The notes below the pieces were generated by a model. It was not told the origin of the DNA, made no database searches, and worked only from the letters and a program-made list of their open reading frames with translations. Positions 16,484 through 25,228 of a stretch of 64,000 nt of DNA are shown one piece after another. How positions within the stretch are numbered: position 1 is the first letter of the stretch; each line of letters opens with the position of its first letter. The stretch comes from Kineosporia succinea (lineage in GTDB: Bacteria; Actinomycetota; Actinomycetes; Actinomycetales; Kineosporiaceae), in the NCBI RefSeq assembly GCF_030811555.1, contig NZ_JAUSQZ010000001.1, positions 6,569,241 through 6,633,240 of the forward strand. The letters are read 5' to 3'. The position numbers and the translations under genes were made by a program.

Positions 16484-17398
16484 ATGACCAAGGCGTTCAC
16501 CTTGCTGCAGTTGCGCTACTTCGTGGTCACCGCCCGGCTCGGCAACATGACGGCCTCGGCGCGGGAGCTGCACATGACGCAGTCGGCGCTGTCCTCGGCG
16601 ATCGGGCAGCTCGAGGCGTCGATGGGGGCGGCGTTGTTCCGGCGGGTGCCGCGGCGGGGGCTCGAGCTGACGGACGCGGGGCGCCGGCTGCTCGACGAGT
16701 GCCTACCGCTGATCGAGGAGGTCGACCGGCTGCCGTCGGCCGTGCGCGGGGACGAGGCGGGCGCGGCCGGAAGCCTGGTGGTCGGGGTGTACGAGCCGCT
16801 GGCCTCGCACGATCTGCCCCGGCTGCTGCGGGAATTCGGGGACCGGCACCCCGCCGTGGACGTGCACCTGCTGGAGGGCGATCAGGAGGCCACGCGCCGC
16901 GCGGTCACCGACGGGCTGTGCGAGGTGGCGCTGATGTACGACATGGCGATCGGGCCGGGCATCGACTACGAGCCGCTGGAGGTGCTGCCCGCTCACGTCA
17001 TCGTGGCGTCGGACCATCCGCTGGCCGACCGCACCGAGGTCGGCCTGCGGGAGCTGGACGGTGAGCCGCTGATCCTGCTCGACCTGCCGTCCACCCGCGA
17101 CTACATCCAGGACGTGTTCGCGGCGGCCGGGGTGACGCCGCGCATCCGGCACCGGTTCCGGGGGTACGAGGCGGTGCGGGCGTTCGTCGGGGACGGGCAC
17201 GGGTACGCGGTGCTGAACCGGCGCCTGGCCCACGGGCTGACGCACAACGGCGGGTCGGTCACCGCACTCGACATCAGCGACGAGGTTCCGGCCGTGCGGA
17301 TCGTGCTGGCCACCCGCACGGGTACCCGGCCGACCCGGCGGGCCCGGGAGTTCCGGGCGATGTGCGGGGAGTTCTACGGGAACGCACCGTTGACTTAA
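16484..17398 (+). CDS. LysR-family regulator
   Basis: A 304-residue LysR regulator. The N-terminal winged helix-turn-helix spans residues 1-60 (LLQLRYFVVTARLGNMTASARELHMTQSALSSAIGQLE split around the recognition helix), followed by a periplasmic-binding-protein-like effector domain. ATG 16484 is preferred over an upstream in-frame start because the LysR domain begins immediately. It is followed in the same direction by the amidase/dihydropyrimidinase/LLM operon after a 217-bp gap that contains a 17-bp palindrome, so it probably controls pyrimidine or hydantoin breakdown. Confidence 0.85.
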   Translation: MTKAFTLLQLRYFVVTARLGNMTASARELHMTQSALSSAIGQLEASMGAALFRRVPRRGLELTDAGRRLLDECLPLIEEVDRLPSAVRGDEAGAAGSLVVGVYEPLASHDLPRLLREFGDRHPAVDVHLLEGDQEATRRAVTDGLCEVALMYDMAIGPGIDYEPLEVLPAHVIVASDHPLADRTEVGLRELDGEPLILLDLPSTRDYIQDVFAAAGVTPRIRHRFRGYEAVRAFVGDGHGYAVLNRRLAHGLTHNGGSVTALDISDEVPAVRIVLATRTGTRPTRRAREFRAMCGEFYGNAPLT

Positions 17399-17429
17399 CA
17401 GATGTTTCGTCGATGCTAATTCTGCAAGT

Positions 17430-17446
17430 CATCGATCTGATCGATG
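17430..17446. promoter_or_regulatory. 17-bp perfect palindrome before the pyrimidine operon
   Basis: CATCGATC-T-GATCGATG, a perfect 8-1-8 dyad, lies 170 bp upstream of the amidase start and 32 bp after the lysR stop. It shares ATCGAT with the 16150-16181 palindrome. Confidence 0.5.
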
Positions 17447-17615
17447 GACCGGTCGACGGAACCTGTTGGACCTCCCCATCGGTAGTCACAACAATCAGCG
17501 GCTTACGGTGCGGCCCGGGAGCGGCCCGACACCCGGGCACCGCTCACCGGGCCGGCCCGCCGGCTGTACCACCGCGTCCTCAAGCAACTGCCCCGAAGCC
17601 AGCAGGAGGAACCGC

Positions 17616-18464
17616 ATGACGACCGTACGCATCGCCCTGACCCAGCTCACCTGGCCGGGCGACAAACAGGCCATGCTCGACAAGCACGAACAGGCCGCCC
17701 GCGACGCCGCCGCCCAGGGCGCTCAGGTCGTGGGCTTCCAAGAACTGTTCTACGGGCCGTATTTCGGCATCACGCAGGACAAGAAGTACTACGAGTACGC
17801 CGAACCCGACGACGGTCCGGTCGTGCAGCGTTTCACGGCCCTGGCCAGGGAACTCGGCGTGGTGATGATCCTGCCGATCTACGAGGAGGAACAGCCCGGC
17901 GTCTACTACAACACCGCGCTGGTCGTCGAGAAGGACGGCACGGTGCTCGGCAAGTACCGCAAGCACCACATCCCGCAGGTGGAGAAGTTCTGGGAGAAGT
18001 TCTACTTCCGTCCCGGCAACCTGGGCTACCCGGTGTTCGAGACCTCGGTCGGCCGCATCGGCGTGCTGATCTGCTACGACCGGCACTTCCCGGAGGCCTG
18101 GCGGGCCCTCGGGCTGAACGGCGCGCAGATCGTTTTCAACCCCAACGCGTCCAAACCCGGCCTGTCGAACCGTCTCTGGGAACTCGAGCAGCCCACCGCG
18201 GCCGCCGCGAACGGGTACTTCGTGGCCGTTCCGAACCGGGTCGGCGCCGAGACCAACGAGTTCGGCGACGAGGCCGTGGACTTCTACGGAACCTCGTACG
18301 TGGCCGACCCGCGCGGCAACTACGTCGGCGAGATCGGCAGCTCGGGCAAGGAGGAGCTGCTCATCCGCGACCTCGACCTGGACCTGGTGCGCACCGCCCG
18401 CGACGAGTGGCAGTTCTACCGCGACCGCCGCCCGGACAGCTACGGGAAGCTGGTGCAGCCGTGA
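17616..18464 (+). CDS. nitrilase-superfamily amidohydrolase (beta-ureidopropionase/N-carbamoyl amidase)
   Basis: A 282-residue carbon-nitrogen hydrolase. The catalytic triad is visible as Glu43 (FQELFYG), Lys116 (GKYRKHHIP) and Cys153 (LICYDRHFPE). Active-site loops resemble N-carbamoylputrescine amidase and N-carbamoyl-beta-alanine amidohydrolase. It starts at ATG 17616 behind AGGAGGA, and its stop overlaps the dihydropyrimidinase start. The pairing indicates the last step of reductive pyrimidine degradation: hydrolysis of N-carbamoyl-beta-amino acids to beta-alanine, CO2 and ammonia. Confidence 0.88.
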   Translation: MTTVRIALTQLTWPGDKQAMLDKHEQAARDAAAQGAQVVGFQELFYGPYFGITQDKKYYEYAEPDDGPVVQRFTALARELGVVMILPIYEEEQPGVYYNTALVVEKDGTVLGKYRKHHIPQVEKFWEKFYFRPGNLGYPVFETSVGRIGVLICYDRHFPEAWRALGLNGAQIVFNPNASKPGLSNRLWELEQPTAAAANGYFVAVPNRVGAETNEFGDEAVDFYGTSYVADPRGNYVGEIGSSGKEELLIRDLDLDLVRTARDEWQFYRDRRPDSYGKLVQP

Positions 18465-19864
18465 CCCGTACCCTGATCAGCGGCGGCACCCTGATCTCCG
18501 CGACCGGCTCCCACACCGCCGACGTGCTCATCGACGGCGAGACGATCGCCGCCGTCCTGAGCCCCGGCACGACCATCGAGGCCGACGAGACCATCGACGC
18601 CACCGGCACTTACGTGCTGCCCGGCGGCGTCGACGTCCACACCCACATGCAGATGCCCTTCGGCGGCACCGAGGCCAGCGACACGTTCGAGACCGGCACC
18701 CGGGCCGCGGCCTGGGGCGGCACCACCACCATCGTCGACTTCGTGGTGCAACGCACCGGCGAGGACGTTCTCGCCGCCCTGGAGGACTGGCACACCAAGG
18801 CCGACGGCAACTGCTTCGTCGACTACGGCTTCCACATGATCCTCGGCGGCGTCGACGAGTCCAGCCTCAAGGCCATGGACCAGCTCGTCGCGCACGAGGG
18901 CATCACGAGTTTCAAGTTGTTCATGGCCTATCCGGGCGTGTTCCTCTCGGACGACGCGCAGATCCTGCGGGCCATGCAGCGCGCCGGCGACAACGGCGCC
19001 ATGATCATGATGCATGCCGAGAACGGCACCGCCATCGACGAACTCGTGCGCCAGGCCCTGGCCCGCGGCGACACCGACCCGAAGTTCCACAGCCTGACCC
19101 GCCCGGTACAGCTCGAGGCCGAGGCCACCAACCGCGCGATCCTGCTGGCCGAGGTGGCCGGCGGCACCCCCCTGTACGTCGTGCACGTGTCCGCGAGCCA
19201 GGCCCTGGCGCGCATCGGCGAGGCCCGGGCCACCGGGGCCAACGTCTTCGCCGAGACCTGCCCGCAGTACCTCTATCTCAGCCTCGAGGACCATCTCGCG
19301 GCCCCGGGTTTCGAGGGCGCCAAGTACGCCTGCTCGACCCCGCTGCGCACCAAGCACGAGCCGCACGCCGACGACCTGTGGCGCGGCCTGCGCACCGACG
19401 ACCTGGCCGTGGTCTCCACCGACCACTGCCCGTTCTGCTTCAACGACCAGAAACAGCTCGGCCTGGGCGACTTCTCGAAGATCCCCAACGGCATGGGCGG
19501 CGTCGAGCACCGCATGGACCTCGTGCACCAGGGCGTCGTCGACGGCAAGCTGTCGCTGCAGCGCTGGGTCGAGACCTGTTCCACCACCCCGGCCCGGATG
19601 TTCGGCATGTACCCCCGCAAGGGTGTGATCGCCCCGGGCTCGGACGCCGACGTCGTGCTCTACGACCCGGCCGCCCCGACCCGCGTCAGCGTCGAGACCC
19701 ACCACATGAACATCGACTACTCGGCGTTCGAGGGCTTCGAGCTGACCGGCGGGGTGCGCACCGTGATCGCCCGCGGGCGAACCGTTCTCGACCGGGGCAC
19801 CTTCACCGGCGTCCAGGGCCACGGGCAGTACGTGAAACGCGAACTCTCCCAGTACCTGCGCTGA
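18461..19864 (+). CDS. hydA: dihydropyrimidinase/hydantoinase
   Basis: A 467-residue metal-dependent amidohydrolase. Metal ligands are His60 and His62 (VDVHTHMQ), the carboxylated lysine Lys152 (SFKLFMAYPGV), histidines in MMHAENG and VVHVSASQ, and the Asp in STDHCPF. It opens the ring of 5,6-dihydrouracil/dihydrothymine or hydantoins. Its GTG overlaps the amidase stop as GTGA, so the two successive steps are translationally coupled. The following LLM oxidoreductase is in the same operon. Confidence 0.92.
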   Translation: MTRTLISGGTLISATGSHTADVLIDGETIAAVLSPGTTIEADETIDATGTYVLPGGVDVHTHMQMPFGGTEASDTFETGTRAAAWGGTTTIVDFVVQRTGEDVLAALEDWHTKADGNCFVDYGFHMILGGVDESSLKAMDQLVAHEGITSFKLFMAYPGVFLSDDAQILRAMQRAGDNGAMIMMHAENGTAIDELVRQALARGDTDPKFHSLTRPVQLEAEATNRAILLAEVAGGTPLYVVHVSASQALARIGEARATGANVFAETCPQYLYLSLEDHLAAPGFEGAKYACSTPLRTKHEPHADDLWRGLRTDDLAVVSTDHCPFCFNDQKQLGLGDFSKIPNGMGGVEHRMDLVHQGVVDGKLSLQRWVETCSTTPARMFGMYPRKGVIAPGSDADVVLYDPAAPTRVSVETHHMNIDYSAFEGFELTGGVRTVIARGRTVLDRGTFTGVQGHGQYVKRELSQYLR

Positions 19865-19876
19865 ACGGGGCTTCTC

Positions 19877-20905
19877 ATGGATTTCGGCGTCGTGCTGCAG
19901 AACACCACTCCCTCGGCGCGGGTCGTCGAGCTGGCCCGCCAGGCCGAGCTCGGCGGCTTCACCCACGCCTGGACGTTCGACTCACACCTGCTGTGGCAGG
20001 AGCCGTACGTGGTCTACTCGGCGATCCTGGCCGCCACCCGCCGCATCGTGGTCGGCCCGATGGTGACCAACCCGATCACCCGCGACGTCACCGTCACCGC
20101 CTCGTCGCTGGCCACACTCAACGAGATGTACGGCCCGCGCACGATCTGCGGCATCGGGCGGGGTGACTCGGCCGTGCGCACCCTGGCCGGCAGGCCCAGC
20201 ACGCTGGCCACGCTCCGCGAAAGTGTCTCAGTCATCAGGGAACTGGCCAACGGACGCCCGGCACGGGTCGGGGAGCGAACGGTCACCTTTCCGTGGGCGG
20301 TGCCCACGGGTGATCACGACCGCACCCAGGTCTGGGTCGCCGCGTACGGGCCGAAGGCGCTGGAACTGACCGGGCAGGTCGCCGACGGCTACATCCTGCA
20401 GCTGGCCGATCCGGACATCGCGGCCTGGATGATCGCGTCGGTGCGCAAGGCGGCCGCGGACGCCGGGCGCGACCCGGCGTCGGTGAAGATCTGTGTGGCC
20501 GCCCCCGCGTACGTGGGTGACGACCTGGAGCACGCCCGGGACCAGTGCCGGTGGTTCGGCGGCATGGTCGGCAACCATGTGGCCGACATCGTGGAGCGGT
20601 ACGGCTCGTCCGGGTCGGTGCCGGCCGCGCTGACCGACTACATCAAGGGCCGTCAGGGCTACGACTACAACGAGCACGGGCGGGCCGGGAACACCCACGC
20701 CGACTTCGTGCCCGACGAGGTCGTCGACCGGTTCTGCGTGCTGGGCGGGGTGGACGCGCACATCGCGCGGATGCGGGAGCTGCGGGCGCTGGGCGTGGAC
20801 CAGTTCGCGCTGTACCTGCAGCACGACGCCAAGGAGTCGACGCTGTGGTCCTACGCCGACCGGGTGCTGCCCGCGCTGGCCGACCCGGTGCAGGCGGTGT
20901 CCTGA
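19877..20905 (+). CDS. LLM-class F420/flavin-dependent oxidoreductase
   Basis: A 342-residue bacterial-luciferase-like TIM barrel with the F420-type start MDFGVVLQ, TFDSHLLWQEPYVVYSAILA and GIGRGDSAVRTL. Its closest relatives, from memory, are a family (TIGR03842-like) that recurs beside dihydropyrimidinase genes. It begins 12 bases after hydA, so a redox step on pyrimidine bases or a ring-opening partner is likely, although the precise reaction is not known to me. Confidence 0.82.
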   Translation: MDFGVVLQNTTPSARVVELARQAELGGFTHAWTFDSHLLWQEPYVVYSAILAATRRIVVGPMVTNPITRDVTVTASSLATLNEMYGPRTICGIGRGDSAVRTLAGRPSTLATLRESVSVIRELANGRPARVGERTVTFPWAVPTGDHDRTQVWVAAYGPKALELTGQVADGYILQLADPDIAAWMIASVRKAAADAGRDPASVKICVAAPAYVGDDLEHARDQCRWFGGMVGNHVADIVERYGSSGSVPAALTDYIKGRQGYDYNEHGRAGNTHADFVPDEVVDRFCVLGGVDAHIARMRELRALGVDQFALYLQHDAKESTLWSYADRVLPALADPVQAVS

Positions 20906-20940
20906 CCGGGGATCCGCCCCCGCCCGGGTGAGGACGAAAG

Positions 20941-20976
20941 GTGGACGCCCCCACTCCCGTGAGTAGGGGCGTCCAC
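20941..20976. terminator. bidirectional terminator hairpin
   Basis: GTGGACGCCCC pairs with GGGGCGTCCAC (11 bp), and ACTC/GAGT closes the top around a CCGT loop. It sits in the 78-bp convergent gap between the LLM gene and aztD and can serve both. Confidence 0.85.
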
Positions 20977-20983
20977 TAAGGAT

Positions 20984-22180
20984 TTACAGGGCGGCCGCGA
21001 TCTCGTTCGGCACGCCGTCGAGCGTCACCGACGCCGTGACCTCGCCCGTCGTCAGATCGACCGCGTGCACGGTCTTCTTCGCCGGCTCGGTCACGTACGC
21101 GGTGTCACCGTTCGCGATGATCGCCGGGTGCGCGTCCTGCCACTGCGCCGGTCCCTCCCAGGCGTCCACGACCGGGAACTCCTTGACCAGGTCCCCGCTC
21201 TTCGGGTCGAGCACGTGGATCGAGCCGTCGGTGGACAGGATGTAGGCCAGGTCCCCCGGGCCGCGGGCGACGTCACGGAAGGTGTACTGCACGTTGTCGG
21301 GCAGGTCGACGACCTCGTAGTCGTGCCCGGCCGTGTCGATCAGGGTGACCGCGTTGAGCAGGTAGCCCTCGGCGTCCGGGTCGTTCTTGTAGTCACCGAC
21401 GACGATCGGGCTGGTCTCGGAGACGAACGCGTTGCCCATGCGCCCGTACGTGTCCGGGGCCTTGAACTTCTCGAACTCGCCGTCGTGGTAGAGCAGCGCA
21501 CCGTTCTCGCACCCGAAGATCACAGCCTCACCGGCGGCCGTGCCCTCGCCGTGGATCCCGGGGCAGTCCTTGCTCGCCACGCTCTCCTTCCAGGCGTCGC
21601 CGTCCGCGGTCAGGGCCCGGGCCCCGGAACGGGAGGTCTCGTCGCCCACGGTCGTGACCAGCGTGCCGTCCTCGAGCTGGATCGAGACACCGTGGTGCGG
21701 GGCGTCCGCGGTGTACGTCTTCGCCTGCGGCAGAGTGTCCTTCGCGGCGGCGAGCTCGGCAGTCTCGATGATCGTGGTGGTGCCGGTGCCGTCGTCGAAG
21801 AGCACCGTCCGGCCGGCGTGCCGCACCACGTGCCCGGGCGTCGTCGCCTTGTACTCCAGGCTCGTCAGCTCCGGGGTCGCGGTGTCGAGCAGCTGGAAAC
21901 CGTCGGCGGTGGTGATGAACACGTGCTTGCCGTCACCGGCCGCGTTGAGCCGGGTGAACTCCTCCGACTCGAACTGCTGGACGACCTCGAGGGTGCTCGC
22001 GTCGAGCACCGCGATCCCGCCCTCGTAGGAGACGGCGACGCGTCCGCCGGCGCCGGCGGGAAGCTCGGCGGCGGAGCCCGCCGACGCCGCCCCGGAACTG
22101 CCCGACGAGCAGGCGGTGGCCAGCAAGGTGAGTCCCACCAGGGCCGCCAGGCCGCTGAACCGGGTACTTCTGGTCATCAT
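20984..22180 (-). CDS. aztD: zinc chaperone AztD-like lipoprotein
   Basis: A 398-residue secreted lipoprotein (lipobox ending at Cys24 in LLATACSSG) with a repetitive all-beta sequence typical of a seven-bladed propeller. The AztD-type blocks TTPGHVVRHAGRTVLFDDGTG, APHHGVSIQLEDG and PGIHGEG supply histidines for zinc. AztD proteins pass zinc to the substrate-binding protein AztC outside the cell. It is the last gene of the aztB - AztD-like - aztC - aztD operon. Unlike the paralogue upstream, it lacks the HxDHxHYY histidine cluster. Confidence 0.8.
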   Translation of the reverse strand: MMTRSTRFSGLAALVGLTLLATACSSGSSGAASAGSAAELPAGAGGRVAVSYEGGIAVLDASTLEVVQQFESEEFTRLNAAGDGKHVFITTADGFQLLDTATPELTSLEYKATTPGHVVRHAGRTVLFDDGTGTTTIIETAELAAAKDTLPQAKTYTADAPHHGVSIQLEDGTLVTTVGDETSRSGARALTADGDAWKESVASKDCPGIHGEGTAAGEAVIFGCENGALLYHDGEFEKFKAPDTYGRMGNAFVSETSPIVVGDYKNDPDAEGYLLNAVTLIDTAGHDYEVVDLPDNVQYTFRDVARGPGDLAYILSTDGSIHVLDPKSGDLVKEFPVVDAWEGPAQWQDAHPAIIANGDTAYVTEPAKKTVHAVDLTTGEVTASVTLDGVPNEIAAAL

Positions 22181-22214
22181 GATTCTCTTTCTGTGGGTGG
22201 TGTTGTCGAACGTT

Positions 22215-23120
22215 TCAGGGCGAGAGGCCGGTGGCGATCCGCTCGGTGTTGGCGCGCATCATCTGCACGTAGGTCTCGGCGCCCCCGCCGGGGGCGGTCA
22301 GCGACTCGGTGAACAGTTCCACCACGGCGACGTCGACGTCCGCCTCGCTCGCCAGCACCTGCACGAGCCGGTCGGGCTGCGACGACTCCGCGAAGATGGT
22401 CGGCACCCCGGCCTTCTCGACGGCCTCGGTCAGGTCGCGCAGGTCGGCGGCGCTGGGCGCGGCGAGGGTGGTGCCGCCCGGGATCACGGCGCCGATCACC
22501 TCGAAGCCGAAACGCTGCGCCAGGTAACCAAAGACGTGGTGGTTGGTGACGAGGGCCCGGCGCTCGTCCGGGATCGCGGCGAACGCGGTGGTCATGTCCG
22601 CGTCGAGCCGCGTGAGTTCGGCGCGGTAGGCGTCGGCGCGCGTCCTCAGCCGGGCGGGGTCGATGCCGTCGATGGTGGACGCGGTGGTCTCGAGTGCGTC
22701 CACGACGTCCAGGACGGTCGCGGGGTCGGTCCAGAAGTGCGGGTCCGGATTCCCCTCGGCGTCCCCGGAGGCGTACGGCACGACCTCGATCTCGTCCCCG
22801 GCGACCAGCTGCGGCGCACCGGCTTCCGCGGCCCGGTCGAGGTGCTGCTGCAGCCCCTCCTCCAGGCCGAGGCCGTTGGAGACGACGAGGTCCGCGTCGT
22901 CCAGGGCCGCGGCCTGCCGGGCCGAGATCTCGAACGAGTGGGGGTCGGCGTTCGGCTGCATGAGCGTGGTGACCTCGACCTGGTCGCCGAGCACCTGCTG
23001 CACCACGTCACCGAGGATGTTCGTGGTGACGACCACCCGCGGCCCGTCACCACTTCCGGCCTGCCCGCACCCGGCCAGGGCGAAAGCCCCGACCACCGCC
23101 ATCGCGGCCAGGCGCCTCAT
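22215..23120 (-). CDS. aztC: zinc ABC transporter substrate-binding lipoprotein
   Basis: A 301-residue cluster A-I (ZnuA/AztC-type) binding protein with lipobox Cys18 (FALAGCGQ). Zinc ligands are expected among PNADPHSFE, PDPHFWTDP and TNHHVFGYLAQRFGF, plus the late SSQPDR region. The long His-rich loop of ZnuA is absent, as in AztC. Its ATG overlaps the stop of the preceding AztD-like gene. It delivers zinc to the AztB/AztA membrane complex. Confidence 0.88.
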   Translation of the reverse strand: MRRLAAMAVVGAFALAGCGQAGSGDGPRVVVTTNILGDVVQQVLGDQVEVTTLMQPNADPHSFEISARQAAALDDADLVVSNGLGLEEGLQQHLDRAAEAGAPQLVAGDEIEVVPYASGDAEGNPDPHFWTDPATVLDVVDALETTASTIDGIDPARLRTRADAYRAELTRLDADMTTAFAAIPDERRALVTNHHVFGYLAQRFGFEVIGAVIPGGTTLAAPSAADLRDLTEAVEKAGVPTIFAESSQPDRLVQVLASEADVDVAVVELFTESLTAPGGGAETYVQMMRANTERIATGLSP

Positions 23121-24280
23121 CGCCCGGTCTCCGCGAGATGAACCGGCTTGGTCGGCATTTCGAGCTCCCGGGCCACGCGGGCCTCATCGGCGTAGTCGAT
23201 CTCGTACACCCCATCGGTTCCGTTCACGTAGGCGCGCTGCGCGTCGACGGTGAGCTGGACGTTCTCGCCCAGGTCGAGCGGCCCGGTCGAGGCCAGCCGC
23301 CTGCCCGACCCCGCGTCGTAGACCTGCACGGTGTCGTCCTCGCCGACCGCGACCACGTGGCCGCCGGCGTCGTCCACGGCCGCCGCCGCGACCACCCGCG
23401 TCGTGGTCGGCAGCCACTGCCAGGTCTCCTCACGGGTGTCCAGCAGCCAGATGCCGCTGCCGTCGCCGAGCCCGGCGACGGTCGGGCGGCCCTTGCGCCC
23501 GTCGAACGAGGTGGCCGGCGCGGCGGCCCCCTCGGGGTAGGGAATGGCGGTCAGCACCGGCTTCTCGCCGTCGAGGGTCGCGAGCACCGCACCGTCGGCA
23601 CAGCCGACCACCAGCCCGACCCGTGTGGTGACGGTGCCGGAGGGATCCGGGCAGCCGACCGAGGCGAGCTTCCCGCCCCGGGCGTCCACCGCGTCCACCG
23701 TCGAGGTGTTCCGGCTCACCAGGGCGCCCTCACCCAGCGGGGCCACGAGGCCCTGGTGCGGCTCTCCTCTCAGCCGGAGCTTCTCGGTGATCGTGCCCCG
23801 CGAGAGCGCCTGGTTGTCCAGCAGCACCGCCTCCCCCGAGTCCGGGAAGAAGACGCCGGTGGTGCCGGCTGTGGAGAGCATCCCGGTCGAGACCGCGGCC
23901 ACGCCCTCACCGGTGACGCGGCCGAGCGTGCGTGGCTGCGACCGGTAGTAGTGGAAATGGTCGACGTGGTCCCAGGTCCAGACGCCGCTGTCGACGACGC
24001 TCACACCCGATCCGTCGGCCGCGAACACGTAACGGCCGTCACTGCTGACCTTCTCGGCCGGGGTGAGGCTGCCCAGGTCGGTCTCGGTACCCGCGAGCAG
24101 GTCGAGCATCGAGGCCCGGCCGTCCTCGTCGATCGCGACGAGATGCAGCTGCGGCTCGGCCACCTCGGCGGCTCCGGCGACGGCGCCGTGTCCGGTGGGC
24201 CCGGGCTCCGGTGCGGACTCGGAGGAGCACCCGGCCAGCAGCAGGAGGGACAGGGCGAGAACGGGAGTTCGTCGGCGCAT
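23117..24280 (-). CDS. second AztD-like lipoprotein
   Basis: A 387-residue lipoprotein (lipobox Cys18, LLLLAGCSSES) with the same propeller-like build as aztD. It carries the cluster WTWDHVDHFHYYRSQ (four clustered histidine/aspartate ligands), while the GHVVxHxG and HHGVS motifs present in the other copy are missing. ATG 24280 is chosen because a signal peptide starts there; the open frame upstream is only the antisense of aztB in another frame. It lies two bases after aztB and overlaps aztC, so all are co-transcribed. It is probably a partner or specialised zinc chaperone. Confidence 0.75.
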   Translation of the reverse strand: MRRRTPVLALSLLLLAGCSSESAPEPGPTGHGAVAGAAEVAEPQLHLVAIDEDGRASMLDLLAGTETDLGSLTPAEKVSSDGRYVFAADGSGVSVVDSGVWTWDHVDHFHYYRSQPRTLGRVTGEGVAAVSTGMLSTAGTTGVFFPDSGEAVLLDNQALSRGTITEKLRLRGEPHQGLVAPLGEGALVSRNTSTVDAVDARGGKLASVGCPDPSGTVTTRVGLVVGCADGAVLATLDGEKPVLTAIPYPEGAAAPATSFDGRKGRPTVAGLGDGSGIWLLDTREETWQWLPTTTRVVAAAAVDDAGGHVVAVGEDDTVQVYDAGSGRRLASTGPLDLGENVQLTVDAQRAYVNGTDGVYEIDYADEARVARELEMPTKPVHLAETGR

Positions 24281-24282
24281 GG

Positions 24283-25164
24283 TCACTTTCCGGAGGAGTC
24301 GAGGGCGAGCAGCGAGGGCTCGACGGCGACCGCGGGGGCACGGCGGCGGGTGGCGCGCAGCAGCTGGGCGAGGGTGCCCGAGAGCGCGGCCAGCCCGATC
24401 GCCGAGGCGGCGATTGAAGCTCCGGCGGCGGTGCCCGCGTACCAGGAGCACAGCAGGCCGACGACGACGGCGACGACGCCGGCGATCACGGCCAGAACCA
24501 TCCGGGCCGGAAGGGTTCTCGTCCAGGGCCCGGCTGCGACCGCGGGAGCCAGCAGCAGACCGACCACCAGCAGCGTGCCGACCGCCTGGAACGACGACAC
24601 CACGGCCAGCGTCACCAGCCCGACGAGCACCAGGTGGGCCAGTTGCGGGCGCAGGCCCAGGGTTTTCGCGATCCGTGCGTCGAACGCCGCCGCCACGAAG
24701 CTGCGGTGGAAGGCGATCGTGGTCGCGACCGCCACCACCGTGACGACCAGCAGTCCCAGCAGGTCCTGGTCGTCGACGGCCAGGATGTCGCCGAACAGCA
24801 TGGCCGTGGCGTCGGTGGCGAACGTGCGCGAGTGCGACACGATGATGACGCCGAGCGAGAGCATGCCGACGAACAGCAGCCCGATGCTGGTGTCGTACGA
24901 CAGCCGGCCGCGGCGCTGCAGCACGCCGATGAGCGCGCTCATCGTGACGGCGCTCACCGCGCCGCCGAGCATCACCGGCGCACCGACGACGGTGGCCAGC
25001 GCGACGCCGGGCAGCATGCCGTGACCGATCGCCTCGCCGAGGAACGCCATGCCGCGGATCACCACCCAGGTGCCGACGACGCCGCAGATCACCGCGACGA
25101 GAGCACCACCCAGGAGGGCCCGCAGGACGAAGCCCACGCTGAAAGGATCGGTCAACCACTGCAC
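24283..25164 (-). CDS. aztB: zinc ABC transporter permease
   Basis: A 293-residue polytopic permease of the ZnuB/AztB family, with about eight hydrophobic helices and the family block GRLSYDTSIGLLFVGMLSLGVII plus GDILAVDDQD. I place the start at GTG 25164 (VQWLTDPFSVGF) because AztB proteins begin at this WLTDPF segment, and a TAGTGT -10 box ends seven bases before it, which fits leaderless translation. A GTG at 25182 would sit inside the promoter. It is the first gene of the minus-strand zinc operon. Confidence 0.88.
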   Translation of the reverse strand: MQWLTDPFSVGFVLRALLGGALVAVICGVVGTWVVIRGMAFLGEAIGHGMLPGVALATVVGAPVMLGGAVSAVTMSALIGVLQRRGRLSYDTSIGLLFVGMLSLGVIIVSHSRTFATDATAMLFGDILAVDDQDLLGLLVVTVVAVATTIAFHRSFVAAAFDARIAKTLGLRPQLAHLVLVGLVTLAVVSSFQAVGTLLVVGLLLAPAVAAGPWTRTLPARMVLAVIAGVVAVVVGLLCSWYAGTAAGASIAASAIGLAALSGTLAQLLRATRRRAPAVAVEPSLLALDSSGK

Positions 25165-25171
25165 AGCCGGG

Positions 25172-25177
25172 ACACTA
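25172..25177 (-). promoter_or_regulatory. aztB -10 box, leaderless
   Basis: TAGTGT fits the actinobacterial TANNNT -10 consensus. Seven bases separate it from the GTG start codon, so transcription should begin at or next to that codon. Confidence 0.55.
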
Positions 25178-25183
25178 CACACA

Positions 25184-25196
25184 AACGATAATCGTT
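25184..25196. promoter_or_regulatory. Zur box
   Basis: AACGAT-A-ATCGTT, a perfect 6-1-6 dyad inside a wider GAGAACGATTATCGTTTGTG sequence (minus-strand sense), matches actinobacterial Zur operators. It lies between the divergent aztB and aztA start regions and can shut both when zinc is sufficient. Confidence 0.8.
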
Positions 25197-25217
25197 CTCA
25201 ATCTCGGGTGCGGCGGG

Positions 25218-25223
25218 TAGGGT
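25218..25223 (+). promoter_or_regulatory. aztA -10 box, leaderless
   Basis: TAGGGT (TANNNT) ends five bases before the GTG at 25229 and eight before the ATG at 25232, again consistent with a leaderless mRNA. Confidence 0.5.
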
Positions 25224-25228
25224 GACCG

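Noticed and set aside
15320-16573. Several long frames on both strands over the octamer array
   Set aside because: The 8-bp repeat keeps all frames open and gives artificial repeats such as PGTPAPRH or CRGAGVPG; no start, ribosome site or domain.
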